64,000 nucleotides of DNA from Undaria pinnatifida (GCA_012845835.1 JABAKD010000009.1:15669462-15733461), one strand, 5' to 3'; shown: positions 1-10,923, counted from the stretch's first letter. The notes: generated by a model from the sequence alone, not told the origin. Translations and numbers: made by a program.

Positions 1-408
1 TTGGGTCACGAACGGTGTTCACATGGAAAAGGTAACGATAAATTATCGTCACCAACTTCCGCCGATTACCCGCGAACGACAGCAGGTCGAGGCACATTGA
101 GGGCTTCAGGCGGCGGTGGCTCCCCTCGACACCAGTCCTCTATGTCCCATATGGGCTATGTAAGTACGTAAGGCAATGCTTGCAGAAGCACCCAGTATTT
201 CAGACGGATGTGGAACCCCGTCCTGTCGGTTGGTCAGTGCTAACATGGAGAGCGGGCGTCTCTGCCTTTGCGCGGTCACAGACATGCCCTAACTAATTTG
301 CTTGGAGCCAATCACAATGAATCTTTCAAAAGCTTGGCCAACAGGAAACGTGCGGGCAGGAAACTCCTTTGCTCAGCACTTACAGGGTGATTGCTGCTGC
401 AGGAGCAC
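1..408. other. Unassigned spacer at window edge
   Basis: I see no gene here. The interval lies downstream of the stop codon of the minus-strand PA-domain gene and probably holds its 3' untranslated region and flanking DNA. Short open frames on the plus strand are antisense to that gene and have no recognisable motif. Confidence 0.4.
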
Positions 409-1374
409 TTACATTAAGTCCCCACCTCGGAGCGGGCCCGAGCTCTTCTGTCGGCATAGCGCGAAACCTTCTTCTCCGTTGCCGCTTGTAATGGCACCCA
501 CGTCGGCTGTCGCCACAGAACCCTCGGAAGCTTCACCATCATCACCTTGTGCACCCCCACCCAGAAGCGTTCTCGCGGACGATGCCACGTCCTTGTTCGC
601 GACAGTTTCAGTTGCCGCTTCTTCCCATCGTCCGCGTTTCGAGGTAGGAACAGCCCAGTCGGGACTGGTGCCTCCAGACACACGATCGATTCCAATCGGT
701 GAGGCGGTTGCCTCAACTATGGGCGGTGGTGGGCGCTGCGGCGGGGTCTGTTGCTGCGGCGGGGCATTCTGAGAAAGGCAGGCCACGGTCGTGACAAGCG
801 TGGCCGTAACTTTTCCCGTTGCGCGAGACGTCGATGTTGCCGCTTTTCTTAAAGACTCTCCTGCAACGAAGGTGAATTCGGGGGTTACCGAATGCCTATA
901 GGTGTGAAGGCTGCCACAGCATTCGCTGACAGAGTATGTGCACTACGGAGATTGGAGGCTTTTTCTCATGAAGGTCGACTGCCGCCTTTCCAAGGAATTT
1001 ATGTGGCGGCGTTCAATCCCAACCCTTCCCCCGAAACAAACCAACGAGATCACCAATTGTTTTCACATTAGCTCCTCGCCGCCATCTAGTGCGTGGTAAC
1101 AGTTTACAGGCTCCAACCATTCTGGAGTGGGAGACGGTACACCCGACACCATACACGACGTTGTCGCCTCTCTTGTTGTGTGAACAGCCATGCTTACCTT
1201 CCAATTTAGACACCATCACCACTGGAATACTAACAGTTTGTCTTTGCTCGGCCTCCATCTTCAGGCGGCCAGCACCCTCATCGATAACCACAAGACTTCG
1301 CCCGCCGGCATGGCTAATTCTGAGTGCTTTGGCCAAGAAGCTGCAGCCTCCGCGACGCACAAGGATGTGTGCCC
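409..1374 (-). CDS. PA (protease-associated) domain protein, 3' part of gene
   Basis: Two joined exons are visible, 1198-1374 and 409-860 (stop at 409). The upstream exon reads as the core of a PA domain: the family hallmark RRGGCSFLAKAL, then HAGGRSLVVIDE and IPVVMVSK. It ends at a good donor (GAAG|GTAAGC). The downstream exon follows an acceptor (TTGCAG|GA), and the phases join (G+GA) to give SKLEGESLRKAA...GKVTATL, which is how the last PA strand normally reads. PA domains occur in subtilases, vacuolar sorting receptors, RNF13-type E3 ligases and signal peptide peptidase-like proteins, usually on the lumenal or extracellular side. After the domain come about 120 residues rich in P, Q, G, A and S with no motif I recognise, and then the stop. 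Upstream exons, including the start codon and any signal peptide, were not found, so the type of PA protein is open. Confidence 0.68.
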
Positions 1375-1745
1375 CTACAACCTTTCACGCACACGTCAAT
1401 GGGAAGCAATCATGATATCATAGCGGTGTGAGTTTTCGTGCGTTCGTGTGCGAGTCACGCTTAATCAAAAACAACGACGACAGGTTGTAGGCCCGTACTC
1501 ACACCTATGTGCCCAAGCGAGCAATAAAATATGTCCCGGAATTAACTATGCCACTCTGTCCGGAAACCTTAAACTCCCTGTTCCCATTCCATCGAGCTAC
1601 GTAAAGTCGTGCGTAGTAGCATGTATCTAAATATGCAGACCATTCCAACCCGCTCATCGAAACCAACACAGTATGGAAAATACAATAAATGGTATCCTAG
1701 TCCACCCTCTCCACGCACATCATGCTCAGCATTCTTGTTCCTTGT

Positions 1746-3322
1746 TGTTTGTTGATTCCTACGAAGCGTAGAGGGCTTACCCGTTGAGCTGACAATAGTG
1801 GGGTAGTGGGGTCACCGGTATGAAGACAAGTATAAGGCGTACATATATATTACGTTGATCTTAGCCAAGGCACATCGTGGAGAGGAGAAGACTCACTCGA
1901 TAAAAGAAGCACAACGAGGAGTGACGGCGAAATACCCAAAATCATTCCACCATCCTGATGTACCGCTACGATGTAGCCAACCTATCACTGGAAACCCCTA
2001 CTATTCACAACCGTCATCATATCCGTATCATATCCAAGCATACATTCAACAGCCTCCCTGCTTCGTAAATGATACGGTATGATGCTACATTGTCATATCA
2101 TCAGGGTAAAACGATTCAATGAGAAATACGGTCAACCAACATCCTCCATGTACTACTGTGACAAGAAATGAAGATTGCAGCACCATAGTCCTTGAAAAAC
2201 ACTCCATAAATCTAGAGATACAATTCAGGGACAGTATCCAACATCAATCTTCACGAACCTAAGATCTAAGTCGTAAATCCTACATCCAAAAACAAAAACT
2301 CAAATCCGAAATTCATAGACCGAAAACTCAAATCTGAAATCAAAATTCCAAAAATCCAAAAAGCTCAAACATCGGCCTTATAATCAGCACTCAGCCTTCC
2401 TTATAAAACGGTTGTCAGATTCATAGACCAGGGATGCCAACAAGTGTTATCGGACAGCAGTCTCAAACTCACTTTCGAATTAGACAAACGCCTCCCGGCT
2501 GGGTACATACTAAAAATCCATTCAGATTCCAAATGCTCAAATCCAGAGCAAAATAGTGTCATACTAGACAACGCAATCGTGAAAAAGTAATATTTCAAGA
2601 GTCAAGAAACAGTTACTTGCCTCCCTAACTACGATGCACTCTTAAAAGTACTAAAATCCAGCTAATATATGCAGAATAATCCGTCAAGAAATAATTCAAA
2701 TCAGCTCGCGAAAAAGCTGGTCGCACTCGGGTTCAGACGTATCGAACTCGTCGAGTTTGAGACCTTTTTTCTACTCAACGAGCCATAATCCTCTCAAGTG
2801 ATCAAGCGAATCCTTCCCCGGACAAGCGGTAACAGGTGGGCGTGACCCCTCCTTGAAGGATGAAAACTAAACGATTTGGCTCAGCTGGGTCTCATTACGG
2901 GGCTAGTTGAGAAAACCATAGACTGATTACGCGGGGACGGCAACGGTTTTTGGTAAACTACCCGGGGTCATCCCCGCGTAATCAGTCTATGGTTTTCTCA
3001 ACTAGCCAATTATCGTGTTTGTTGATCCCCACGAAGCGTAGAGGGCTTACCCGTTGAGCTATCAAATAGTGGGGTAGTGGAGTCACCGGTATGAAGACAA
3101 GTATAAGACGTACATATATATTACGTTGATCCTAGCCGAGGCACATCGTGGAGAGGAGAAGACTCAACCGATAGAAGAAGCACAACATGGAGTGACGGCG
3201 AAATACCCAAAATCATTCCACCATCCCAACATACCGCTACGATGTAGCCAACCTATTGCTGGAAACCCCTACTATTCACAACCGTCATCATATCCGTATC
3301 ATATCCAAGCATACACTCAACA
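1746..3322 (+). mobile_element. Non-autonomous LTR retrotransposon (TRIM/LARD-like) with intact TSD
   Basis: Two direct repeats of about 306 bp (1746-2051 and 3016-3322), roughly 95% identical by eye, each begin TGTTTG and end TCAACA, the TG...CA ends typical of LTRs. The whole unit is flanked by a perfect 5-bp direct repeat CTTGT (1741-1745 and 3323-3327), the expected target-site duplication. The roughly 960-bp interior has no open frame of meaningful length and no gag, protease, reverse transcriptase or integrase motif, so any movement would have needed enzymes supplied in trans. I see no clear primer-binding site after the left LTR or polypurine tract before the right one. A 37-bp perfect hairpin sits just inside the right LTR. 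Confidence 0.68.
2901..3007. repeat. 37-bp perfect inverted repeat (hairpin)
   Basis: Arms 2901-2937 and 2971-3007 are exact reverse complements over 37 bases, separated by a 33-base loop. The left arm starts GGCTAGTTGAGAAAACC. The hairpin lies 8 bases before the right LTR of the surrounding element. It could be a foldback insertion, a structured end of the element RNA or a transcription-stopping structure. The sequence does not decide between these. Confidence 0.88.
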
Positions 3323-3663
3323 CTTGTCAAGAGTCGACTGACGTCGATGTAACCGCTACATCCAGCTAGGCAAGAGCGAGATTCATAGTCGAGGCGTACG
3401 CGCGGGGATTCTTATTTTGCGCGGTTGTTTCGGGCCGGAGCAGCGAAAGCTACCCCCCTCGCACCTGTTCGACGTTAAGCAAGGACGAGCAACCATCCTC
3501 TGGGCTGGCCACAACAACAGGCAGGGGGTCACAGCTTTCAGGTTTGCTACCGAAGGCGGAAACCGTTACGTTTGCCTTCTCCGCCGATAGTGGACCGGTA
3601 GAATAGGTTAAATGCCACCGCGCATGCTCCTGGGGAAGAGGGACATGGAGAGTATGGAAATAG

Positions 3664-4040
3664 TGTTATAAGGCTTAGTTTGGGTAAGCTATTGGTTAAC
3701 CTTTTGCAAGTGGTCAAACGGACCTGTACCCCACGAATGCCTTAACAAATGGCGTCGTCGCCGGACCATGTTTTTTTTGGGTCGTGGGTTCAAATCCCAC
3801 ATCCGCCATTATAAACTTTTTCAGATTTTCCCCATGTCGAACTTGAAAAATACTCTCCCTTGGTATCCCCAGGAAATGAAACCACTTGGATATTGACAGG
3901 TTCGCCCGTATATCCGGCCGACCTGCTATCCCGCCGTTTCAGGGGGGGAGAGTGTTATAAGGCTTAGTTTGGGTAAGCTATTGGTTAACTTTTTGCAAGT
4001 GGTCAAACGGACTAATTAATACCCCACTAATACCTTAACA
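3664..4040 (+). mobile_element. Miniature LTR element (TRIM-like) with candidate PBS and PPT
   Basis: Direct repeats of 84-88 bp (3664-3747 and 3953-4040) start TGTTATAAGG and end CCTTAACA. A purine tract AGGGGGGGAGAG (3941-3952) directly abuts the right repeat, as a polypurine tract should. A TGG-starting stretch begins 2 bases after the left repeat, as a tRNA primer-binding site should. The interior is only about 200 bp and non-coding. It also carries a tRNA-like T-arm and acceptor end (GGGTTCAAATCCCAC then ATCCGCCA, about 3788-3810). No target-site duplication is evident. The alternative reading is a tRNA-derived SINE whose A-box-like motif lies in the repeat. Confidence 0.5.
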
Positions 4041-4282
4041 ACAGCGCGAAGAAGGGGAAAATGAAGTGAAAGGGGCAGGGGAAGGGGAAGGAGAAAAGGG
4101 GGATAGGAAGGGGGTGAGGACATTGTCGGTCACCTTCGGCAACAAACGATAAAATTTGTGATCAATTGCTGTAGTAGGAACAGCCGGAAAGAGATCCTTG
4201 GCTTGAAATGTATCAAAGAGGGCAAGCATGTCGCTAGTGTGCGTGAAGTGGCACACCCACAGGATCGGCAAGACTCTTTCAG

Positions 4283-5782
4283 TTAAGAAAGCGACTGGCA
4301 GCAGCAAGGTTTGCTCGGCCTTTCCGTAGCGGCTACTACGAAGTGCGCCCAAAACCTAACTTCGCCTAATCGTCGTCGTAAGTACTGCATGCACTTACGG
4401 ATTGGCACCTCATCAAACAGGTTCGTGCCCCTACTTAGCGCAGCACACACCTCGTCGGATTCTTCCTGTGTAGGGGGGGAGTACATGCCTTTCGCGCGCA
4501 TTGAACGTCTCGCTTGTGCCCCTGGTCGTACTCTGAAGGTGATGTGCCCGGCTGCATTATCCTGCTGGTGCTGGGCGCTGGCAGGCACGGCGAGGGGCTT
4601 GCTGCTCTTTTTAGCTTCCACTACCATCTGAACAGCTTCCGCGAAGTCACCAGGGTTGAACTGCTGGGTAGAGACCAAAGGTGGCAAAGGCAAAGCTCAA
4701 GCACAACAGCGTGCAACAGATTAGCCCCTTGGCACAGCGATATGTATGGCGAACACTTGTGCTCTAAGAATCTTAACGTGTACCGCCAATTTATTAAGTG
4801 CACTCGCAATCGGCATGAAAGCGAAGCCCGCGTGCTACCAGCAGCGAGTTGTTTTACATGTCAACACAGGCGAGGGCAGCAACATGAGCAAAGCACGATC
4901 AACGTGCACCACGCTCCAAGTATCAGATCTCAATGTGCCGACAATGCCATAGACAACGTATATACGAAGCACACTTGGTTTTCGACGAGGCGGCACGAGG
5001 CGGCGCGCCGGCCTCTGCATTCGCAGTCATTTATTTACACAGTTCCTACCCATCCCCCACCTCTTGGCCCCTGCCTTGTAGAAGGCAGGTGAACAGTTTA
5101 TGATATAACAAACTACAGTGAGCACATTCCGGGGGGGGGGGGACGTATTATGTATATGTCGTATATCTGATATTTTTGACAGGTATCACCGTCGAACGAA
5201 GTATTCAAATATACTACGGGAGGCGCGCGCGGAGGGGCGGGGGCAAGGAAACCAATACAGCACTGCCGTGATGCCCACCGCCGATATGTCGTCGCCCTCC
5301 AAGGATACTAGAACATCTCCGACCGCCAACCACCCCCGGTGCGCAATCCACGGGAGCTCCCCGGTCTCCTGGTCACTACGAAAGCTCAGTATCTCCAGGG
5401 ACGGTCCGACGTTCACCCCTAAAGGTAGCGCCGATAGTGGCACGTGTATGTCATAGTCTTCGTCGACGTTGCTGTCGGTTGGGCCGCGGACGGGCTCACA
5501 ATTGCTGAGGTGGGAGGTGATTGTGGACCACCCAAAGGCAAGCAGCACCTTCCAGATGGCATGAAACGCCAGCATGGCTGCAGTGCGTCGCGAGTGTATG
5601 TAGCGTTCAGCAAACGGCGAGGTATTGGTCGTCTCTTGAAACCTGGTGGGTCGATATTCTTGATAGAATCGTCGCGTGCGGTCGCCAAACGCAACACAAA
5701 GAACGTTCGTAGGTTGTGTAAATAGCAGCAGCACCACAGCAGTAGCAGCTGCGACCACAGACGCAAAAAAGCTGCCCGTCAA
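4283..5782 (-). CDS. Membrane-anchored PDZ-domain protein
   Basis: Two exons, 5279-5782 and 4283-4663, join in phase 0 across a GT-AG intron to give about 294 residues. The N-terminus (about residues 5-27, FASVVAAATAVVLLLFTQP) is a signal peptide or signal anchor. From about residue 110 there is a PDZ-like core: DIHVPLSALPLGVNV, then the classic turn VGDVLVSLEGDDIS. The second exon supplies the helix and last strand of the fold (FAEAVQMVVEAKKSS ... ITFRVRPG). That the domain is completed across the predicted intron is strong support for the splice. PDZ domains bind C-terminal peptides, so an exported or membrane-tethered scaffold or protease adaptor is possible, but no partner can be named. 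The end is uncertain: about 4310 the reading frame could shift into a second coding-like frame that runs to about 4035. Confidence 0.62.
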
Positions 5783-6337
5783 AAGAAATGGCAGGGCAGG
5801 CGAAACGCGACTTGGTCGAGAGCTCTACTATCCTCGCAGCGCACAGTCGAAGATCTACAAACTGTAGATCTCCACCTCTAGTCTAGTCTATATCTAAGAA
5901 GACGTGGCCAAATCTCAACGACTTGTTAGATTCGACGAAGAGATATGATCACATGTACTTCATCCACAGCACACCGTCACACTGCTGTGGGACATCTTGA
6001 CTTGAACACACTTGTCGTCGAAGAAGCCTTGACTGTTATGTACCACATGAATAATCTGAACGTAAGCAGTAATGCCCAGGGCTCCGAATATGCTTTCTCG
6101 AAGACCAAAGGCTGAGTGGTCATGTGAGCCGTTTCAGCAGGCAGCACATCATCCTGCATATCGAGTGTCGAGTTTCTCACTCGGCCGGTTTCGCGTCCCC
6201 TCCCCCTTCACCGTGTAGGCCACGCACAAACTATGAAATCCGTTGATCCCGAGGTGAGAACACGAGAACACATCACGGCAAAGAGAGTACTGGTACTTCG
6301 CACGCTGCCAGGTGCCCTATCTCGTGTCGTTTTCGCC
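5783..6337. promoter_or_regulatory. Divergent intergenic region between PDZ gene and plus-strand exon
   Basis: This 555-bp gap separates two start codons pointing away from each other (5782 minus, 6338 plus), so it should hold both promoters and 5' untranslated regions. I see no TATA box or other element I would name with confidence. Confidence 0.35.
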
Positions 6338-6584
6338 ATGCCTGACATCGAGGATAAGCCAACTCCCGAGGCTGTAGCTGACACCGTGGAACAAGCCGCG
6401 GAGGAAATAGTACAAGACGTAAAAGAGGTCAAGGAAGATGTGACAGATTCCACTGCTGGTGCCTCTCTAAGCGACGCTTTGGCTTCGGTCAAGAGCGGGC
6501 TTGCGACGGTCAAGGGATGGAGCCAAGCCGCCGGGAGAACGGCCGGAGGGGCGTGGGCGACCGTGGGCTCGTGGAAAGAGCAAG
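6338..6584 (+). CDS. First exon of an unidentified acidic/helical protein
   Basis: The start codon is in good context (GCCATGCC), followed by 82 codons and a plausible donor (CAAG|GTACGG, phase 1). The N-terminal 50 residues are acidic and helix-prone (VEQAAEEIVQDVKEVKED). Then comes an alanine/glycine-rich stretch with tryptophans (SGLATVKGWSQAAGRTAGG). An in-frame ATG at 6233 would add 35 residues but looks less like coding sequence. I could not find the next exon within the following 4 kb, and I do not recognise the family. A small mitochondrial outer-membrane or membrane-associated protein would fit the composition, but that is a guess. Confidence 0.42.
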
Positions 6585-6730
6585 GTACGGGATTTGGTGC
6601 GGTCCTGTAGACAGACGTGCAGTGGACGAAGTGTATGGCGCGTGGTCAAGGAGAAGGACAAATTCAAACGTATGCCAGAACAGCAAAATGCCGTCATCAC
6701 ATCCAGAGCTCTGTGCTGCAACGTGCTCGA

Positions 6731-7165
6731 CTACGACAGCAGCAGCAGAGGGCGACGCACGGCGCACGAACACTGCTGCTGTGGGCGTTCGGCTGTTTTT
6801 TTGGAAAACTTGTTGTGCATGTCATACGTACATCCGCGGGAGATATAAAACGCTGCGCTTGCTCGAACCTCTTCGACGTACCAGCGTACAACCGGAATAC
6901 TGCTTGCGCTCTGGCTCTTGTAAAACCTCATGATGCGCTCGTGCTCTTTCTCGAACGCCTTACAGTACTGACGGTGGAGCAAAGTGCCAAACGCGTCCCG
7001 GTGTTGCGATATCGCGTTATGGATTACCTCAGTATAAATATAAGGCACGCCAATAAGGCGTAAGGTACTAGTGTCGTGTACAACAAGCTTTGCCGTCTGT
7101 AATTCGCTGAACAAGTGGAGGGCTCTGGGCTCGACGGCACCGCAGTCGGCGAACTGGCGGACCAC
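6731..7165 (-). CDS. Coding-like open frame, unknown, probably a fragment
   Basis: This 144-codon frame contains a stretch with natural-looking composition (HRQYCKAFEKEHERIMRFYK, then IPVVRWYVEEVRASAAF). It has no recognisable domain. Its 5' end lies inside the left copy of the 481-bp tandem duplication. In the right copy the corresponding frame (7314-7646) diverges after the shared 32 codons, as expected if the duplication split it. It could be a mobile-element fragment or chance. Confidence 0.2.
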   Translation of the reverse strand: MVRQFADCGAVEPRALHLFSELQTAKLVVHDTSTLRLIGVPYIYTEVIHNAISQHRDAFGTLLHRQYCKAFEKEHERIMRFYKSQSASSIPVVRWYVEEVRASAAFYISRGCTYDMHNKFSKKTAERPQQQCSCAVRRPLLLLS

Positions 7166-8031
7166 CCCGTGTACCGTAGTGCGAGTTCAGTGCGACACGC
7201 AACATGACAACCAGCAGTAGCAGCGATAACAACGCGGGCCATATCCGAATCCTGCCGGGCAACGTTGGCGTTCTGTTCTCCGGTGATTCTCGCCGATGGT
7301 TTTCAGTCTACTTTCACCTGCTGCGCATACAGCGACAACGGAGTACTGAGCGAGCCCTCGCACCTCGTGCATCTCCTGTTAATAGTACCCAGCACCGTGC
7401 GTGTATGGCGCAGAGGCACGTGATGCACGAGGTTAACCCCTCTTGAACTGCACCCACGATTTTAGGACAAACTACTTGGAATGAGTGCGAAATGGAGTAG
7501 GAATGGTAGAGTGGTACACTTTTGCGTCCGTGCTTGGCAACGTTAACACCAGTGTCGTGTACAACAAGCTTTGCCGTCTGTAATTCGCTGAACAAGTGGA
7601 GGGCTCTGGGCTCGACGGCACCGCAGTCGGCGAACTGGCGGACCACCCCGTGTACCGTAGTGCGAGTTCAGTGCGACACGCAACATGACAACCAGCAGTA
7701 GCAGCGATAACAACGCGGGCCATATCCGAATCCTGCCGGGCAACGTTGGCGTTCTGTTCTCCGGTGATTCTCGCCGATGGTTTTCAGTCTACTTTCACCT
7801 GCTGCGCATACAGCGACAACGGAGTACTGAGCGAGCCCTCGCACCTCGTGCATCTCCTGTTAATAGTACCCAGCACCGTGCGTGTATGGCGCAGAGGCAC
7901 GTGATGCACGAGGTTAACCCCTCTTGAACTGCACCCACGATTTTAGGACAAACTACTTGGAATGAGTGCGAAATGGAGTAGGAATGGTAGAGTGGTACAC
8001 TTTTGCGTCCGTGCTTGGCAACGTTAACACC
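7070..8031. repeat. Perfect 481-bp tandem duplication
   Basis: Positions 7070-7550 and 7551-8031 are two head-to-tail copies with a period of exactly 481 bases and no difference that I can see. Both contain the same plus-strand 80-codon frame (7204-7446 and 7685-7927), which has no recognised domain. Near-identity points to a very recent duplication, or to an assembly artefact. Confidence 0.93.
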
Positions 8032-8748
8032 AGATTCCACCAAAAGGGCGCGCACGCGGTATGCATATGATAGGCGGCGTGTACGTATGTAGCGTTCCGG
8101 ACGGGAGAGGAGAGCCTAAAGTTTCTTTTTTTGCTTCCTGCTGCCTTCTTCCCCGGGTGCAAGCCGTCTTCCACCAAATGGCGGTATGGCTGTGCCGCGC
8201 ACGTACCTGGTATTGTTGTATTCATAATCATGATGCCGAGCTTGGTTCGAAAGTCCGTCGAGCTTTCGGCGTTCAATGCGACGAAACAGTTAGGCCTGGG
8301 AATGGAAGCTTTTTAGACGTAGAATTTGGAAGGAAAATGTCCCATGGTCGTTCTCTAGGGAAAACAGTATTTAGGAAAACAATCAATCAGCGACGGGGAA
8401 AGAAAACCGCGTCACGACAAAAAATGTTCGGAGCGTAATATGGATACCAGGCCCTACTCCCTGGACCATACCGCCTCGTTGTCACTATAATCCTTCGAGA
8501 CAATCCTGGCTCCTCGAGGGCACTCTGAGGCGTTCCCTCGTCGCCGACCCTCGAGCGTGCGGTTTCGCACATAACCCACCTCGGTGTGTCTCCACATCTC
8601 AATATGCGGAAGAGATCAACCTGCGAAGGGACTACCGTCCTGCAATTGGCGTCTCGGCAGCGAATCTCGGTGGGAGCAACGCAACCGACCACATAGAGCG
8701 GGTAGGTTTTGTTTGACAACCCCTCGCACGATTGTCCCGCTTGCCGTA

Positions 8749-9700
8749 ATGGCAGACGAGATAAACCGCCCTGGTCCCAGGAAAGGTCGCAGGGACCCCG
8801 ACGGCCTTCCTCCGCGTCAGGGGGGAGGTCGCCTCCCCTCACGTCATGAGAAAGGCGGTCCATGTACATTGGGTTCAACTGGCCAACACCAGGCGGGACT
8901 GCAACAAGAGGAAGAAGAAGAAGTATGCTTCAGTCCCCCTTGAACAGGACTCTTCACGAGAAGAATTCAGGCGACACCGTTATGGTCGCCACCGTAGTCG
9001 TCGTGGGCATCGCCGCCGCCGGTCGTTCTCCCCCGTAGGGGAAGGAGCAGCTAGTGAAGTTTTTCCCCCCCACAGCATGGTCAGCCCCCCTCCACAGCAG
9101 TCGCTAGTTAGTGAGAGTGACATAGCGAAGTTCAACGATTTGCTAGACAAGTCTCTGACCGAAGAAGAACTTACTAACAACATTGCTGACCTGTTGTCTA
9201 CCCTCACTGGTAGAGCATCCTCACCGGTAGGGTACAATTGACTCCGTCCGAGTGCAGCAGCCTCAAGTAGGTAGTTCAACCCCTTCCGCGTCATCCCAGT
9301 CAGTGAACGCGAGGATGACTATGTCAGATTTTGGAGCTATCTCCAAGTTTTCGGAGAACGAAAATGACAAAAACAGCTTCCTCAATGTCATGTCTCAGTA
9401 TGAAGCCTTTGTTGCCGCATCGCTGAAATCACGTCCCGGCGTCACCGAGGACAAGATCGACGATCTCCTCATCACATCCTTCATCTTACTACTCAGTCAC
9501 TGGGTTCATCTTACTCGGCTCGAGCTCTTTCTCGGCAAAACATGCATGGACATTTCAAAAGCAAAAGACGAACAGCCCAAGCGAGAAGTGAGACCATGGC
9601 GACAACCGCAGCTACGAACGCCCCGTAGACTGGACAGCCAGAAGGGAGACAATACACGAACATGCCTCTGGTGCCAGTCAATGCAGCCAAAACTGTGACC
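8749..9700 (+). pseudogene. Decayed retroelement-like (gag-like) open frames
   Basis: A chain of overlapping plus-strand frames reads like one protein broken by frameshifts. A basic, arginine-rich stretch (HRYGRHRSRRGHRRRRSFSP, from about 8970) follows a frame starting at ATG 8749. After it comes an acidic helical segment (SDIAKFNDLLDKSLTEEEL). A further frame starts at 9252 (FGAISKFSENENDKNSFLN). An RS-rich nucleic-acid-binding region next to helical segments resembles a capsid/nucleocapsid protein of a retroelement, but I see no zinc knuckle, protease or polymerase. The assignment is inference from composition. Confidence 0.25.
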
Positions 9701-10339
9701 CATGGGGCCGTCCTTATTGAATTGAGTACTGGTGAACACAGCATAAAATCGTCTGTTGTACGAAACAAGTGATGTTGCTGTTTGAACAACACGCGGTACA
9801 GTATCCAGTGCAGATCTCGCGCTTCAAGATACCGTTGCCCTTTCAGCAGCAGAGTATGGTCGACTAGCCATGTGGGCACACGTCCTCCCCTTTTCAGGGC
9901 TGGGCGCCGCCTCTACCGCAGCTGGATGGTGCATCAGTGCTGTGTTCGTGTTGTGTTGTGTGCGAGCGCGCGAGCTCTTCTTGTGGTGTGTGCGTGACAG
10001 CTGGCTGAACTGCAACAAGTAGTTGTCGTAAAAAAAAGGAAAATTCTGCCGCGTCTACCTTTAAACAGGTACGTGGTACGTATACGCATTCAGAACAGAA
10101 GCAGCTCAGATATCATATCACATACGTATACAAAATACCAGTGTAAGGATACCAGTATATGGTTGTGTTGATGTCGTTCGGGTACGTAACGTATGTGTGT
10201 TTATACGTACGAGTACTTGTATGCTTGGTATGTCATTATATACATCTCGTGAGATACAGTAGCTCATCTACATCGTTTATAGCTGCTCAAACGTTGAAAA
10301 CATTAAACATAAACATGTGCAGTTGAGCTGTCGCCTCTA
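9701..10339. other. Spacer with no recognised feature
   Basis: I see no gene. A run rich in TACGTA and TACGTAC steps lies around 10070-10260, and short antisense frames are present without motifs. Confidence 0.4.
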
Positions 10340-10735
10340 GCTCAGCTTTGAAAACATGTGCAGATGAGCTGTCGCCTATAGCTCAAGCTTTGAAAACATA
10401 CGCCGATGAGCTATCGCCTATAGCTCAAGCCTCGAAAGCATGTACAGATGAGCTACCGCCTATGGCTCAAGCCGGGGAAACATGTGGAGCTCATGTAGCT
10501 CCTATAGCTCACACCGGGACAGATGAGCTTGCTTGCATAGCTCCTATAACTCACTTTGAGCAAATATGTAGAGATGAGTTATCCTCTATAGCTCAAGCTT
10601 TGAAAACATGTGCTGATGAGCTACCCTCCTATAGCTTATGCCGGGAAAACATGTACAGCTCATGTGGCTCACGTAGCCCACCGGCGAGCTACCCTCTAGA
10701 AGAGCTAGCTCGAGCTACGGTGAGCTGATCTGCCA
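10326..10735 (+). repeat. 42-bp AGCT-rich minisatellite
   Basis: About nine degenerate copies of a unit near 42 bases (GAGCTRYCGCCTATAGCTCA then GCTTTGAAAACATGTGCAGAT). Because 42 is a multiple of three, one frame stays open (10348-10728) and encodes a 14-residue repeat resembling ADELSPIAQALKTC. The open frame is probably a by-product of the period, not evidence for a gene. Confidence 0.82.
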
Positions 10736-10923
10736 GACGTGTGTAATCTTTGATTTCCTGCCAGCCGTGAATGAATTCTAAAACCAAGTAAATAGGGTGG
10801 CGGAATTTTCATCTTGAAAAAATTAGGACTTGTTTTACGGCTTTCATCGAATAGATCTGCTTTTTTGGGACATTCCGGCGTTCATTTCCAGGCCTAAAAA
10901 TAACAAGGGAAGCCTTACCTCTT

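Noticed and set aside
3420-3600. 5S rRNA-like GTTAAGC box
   Set aside because: Only a short match (GTTAAGC) and no overall 5S secondary structure that I can build.
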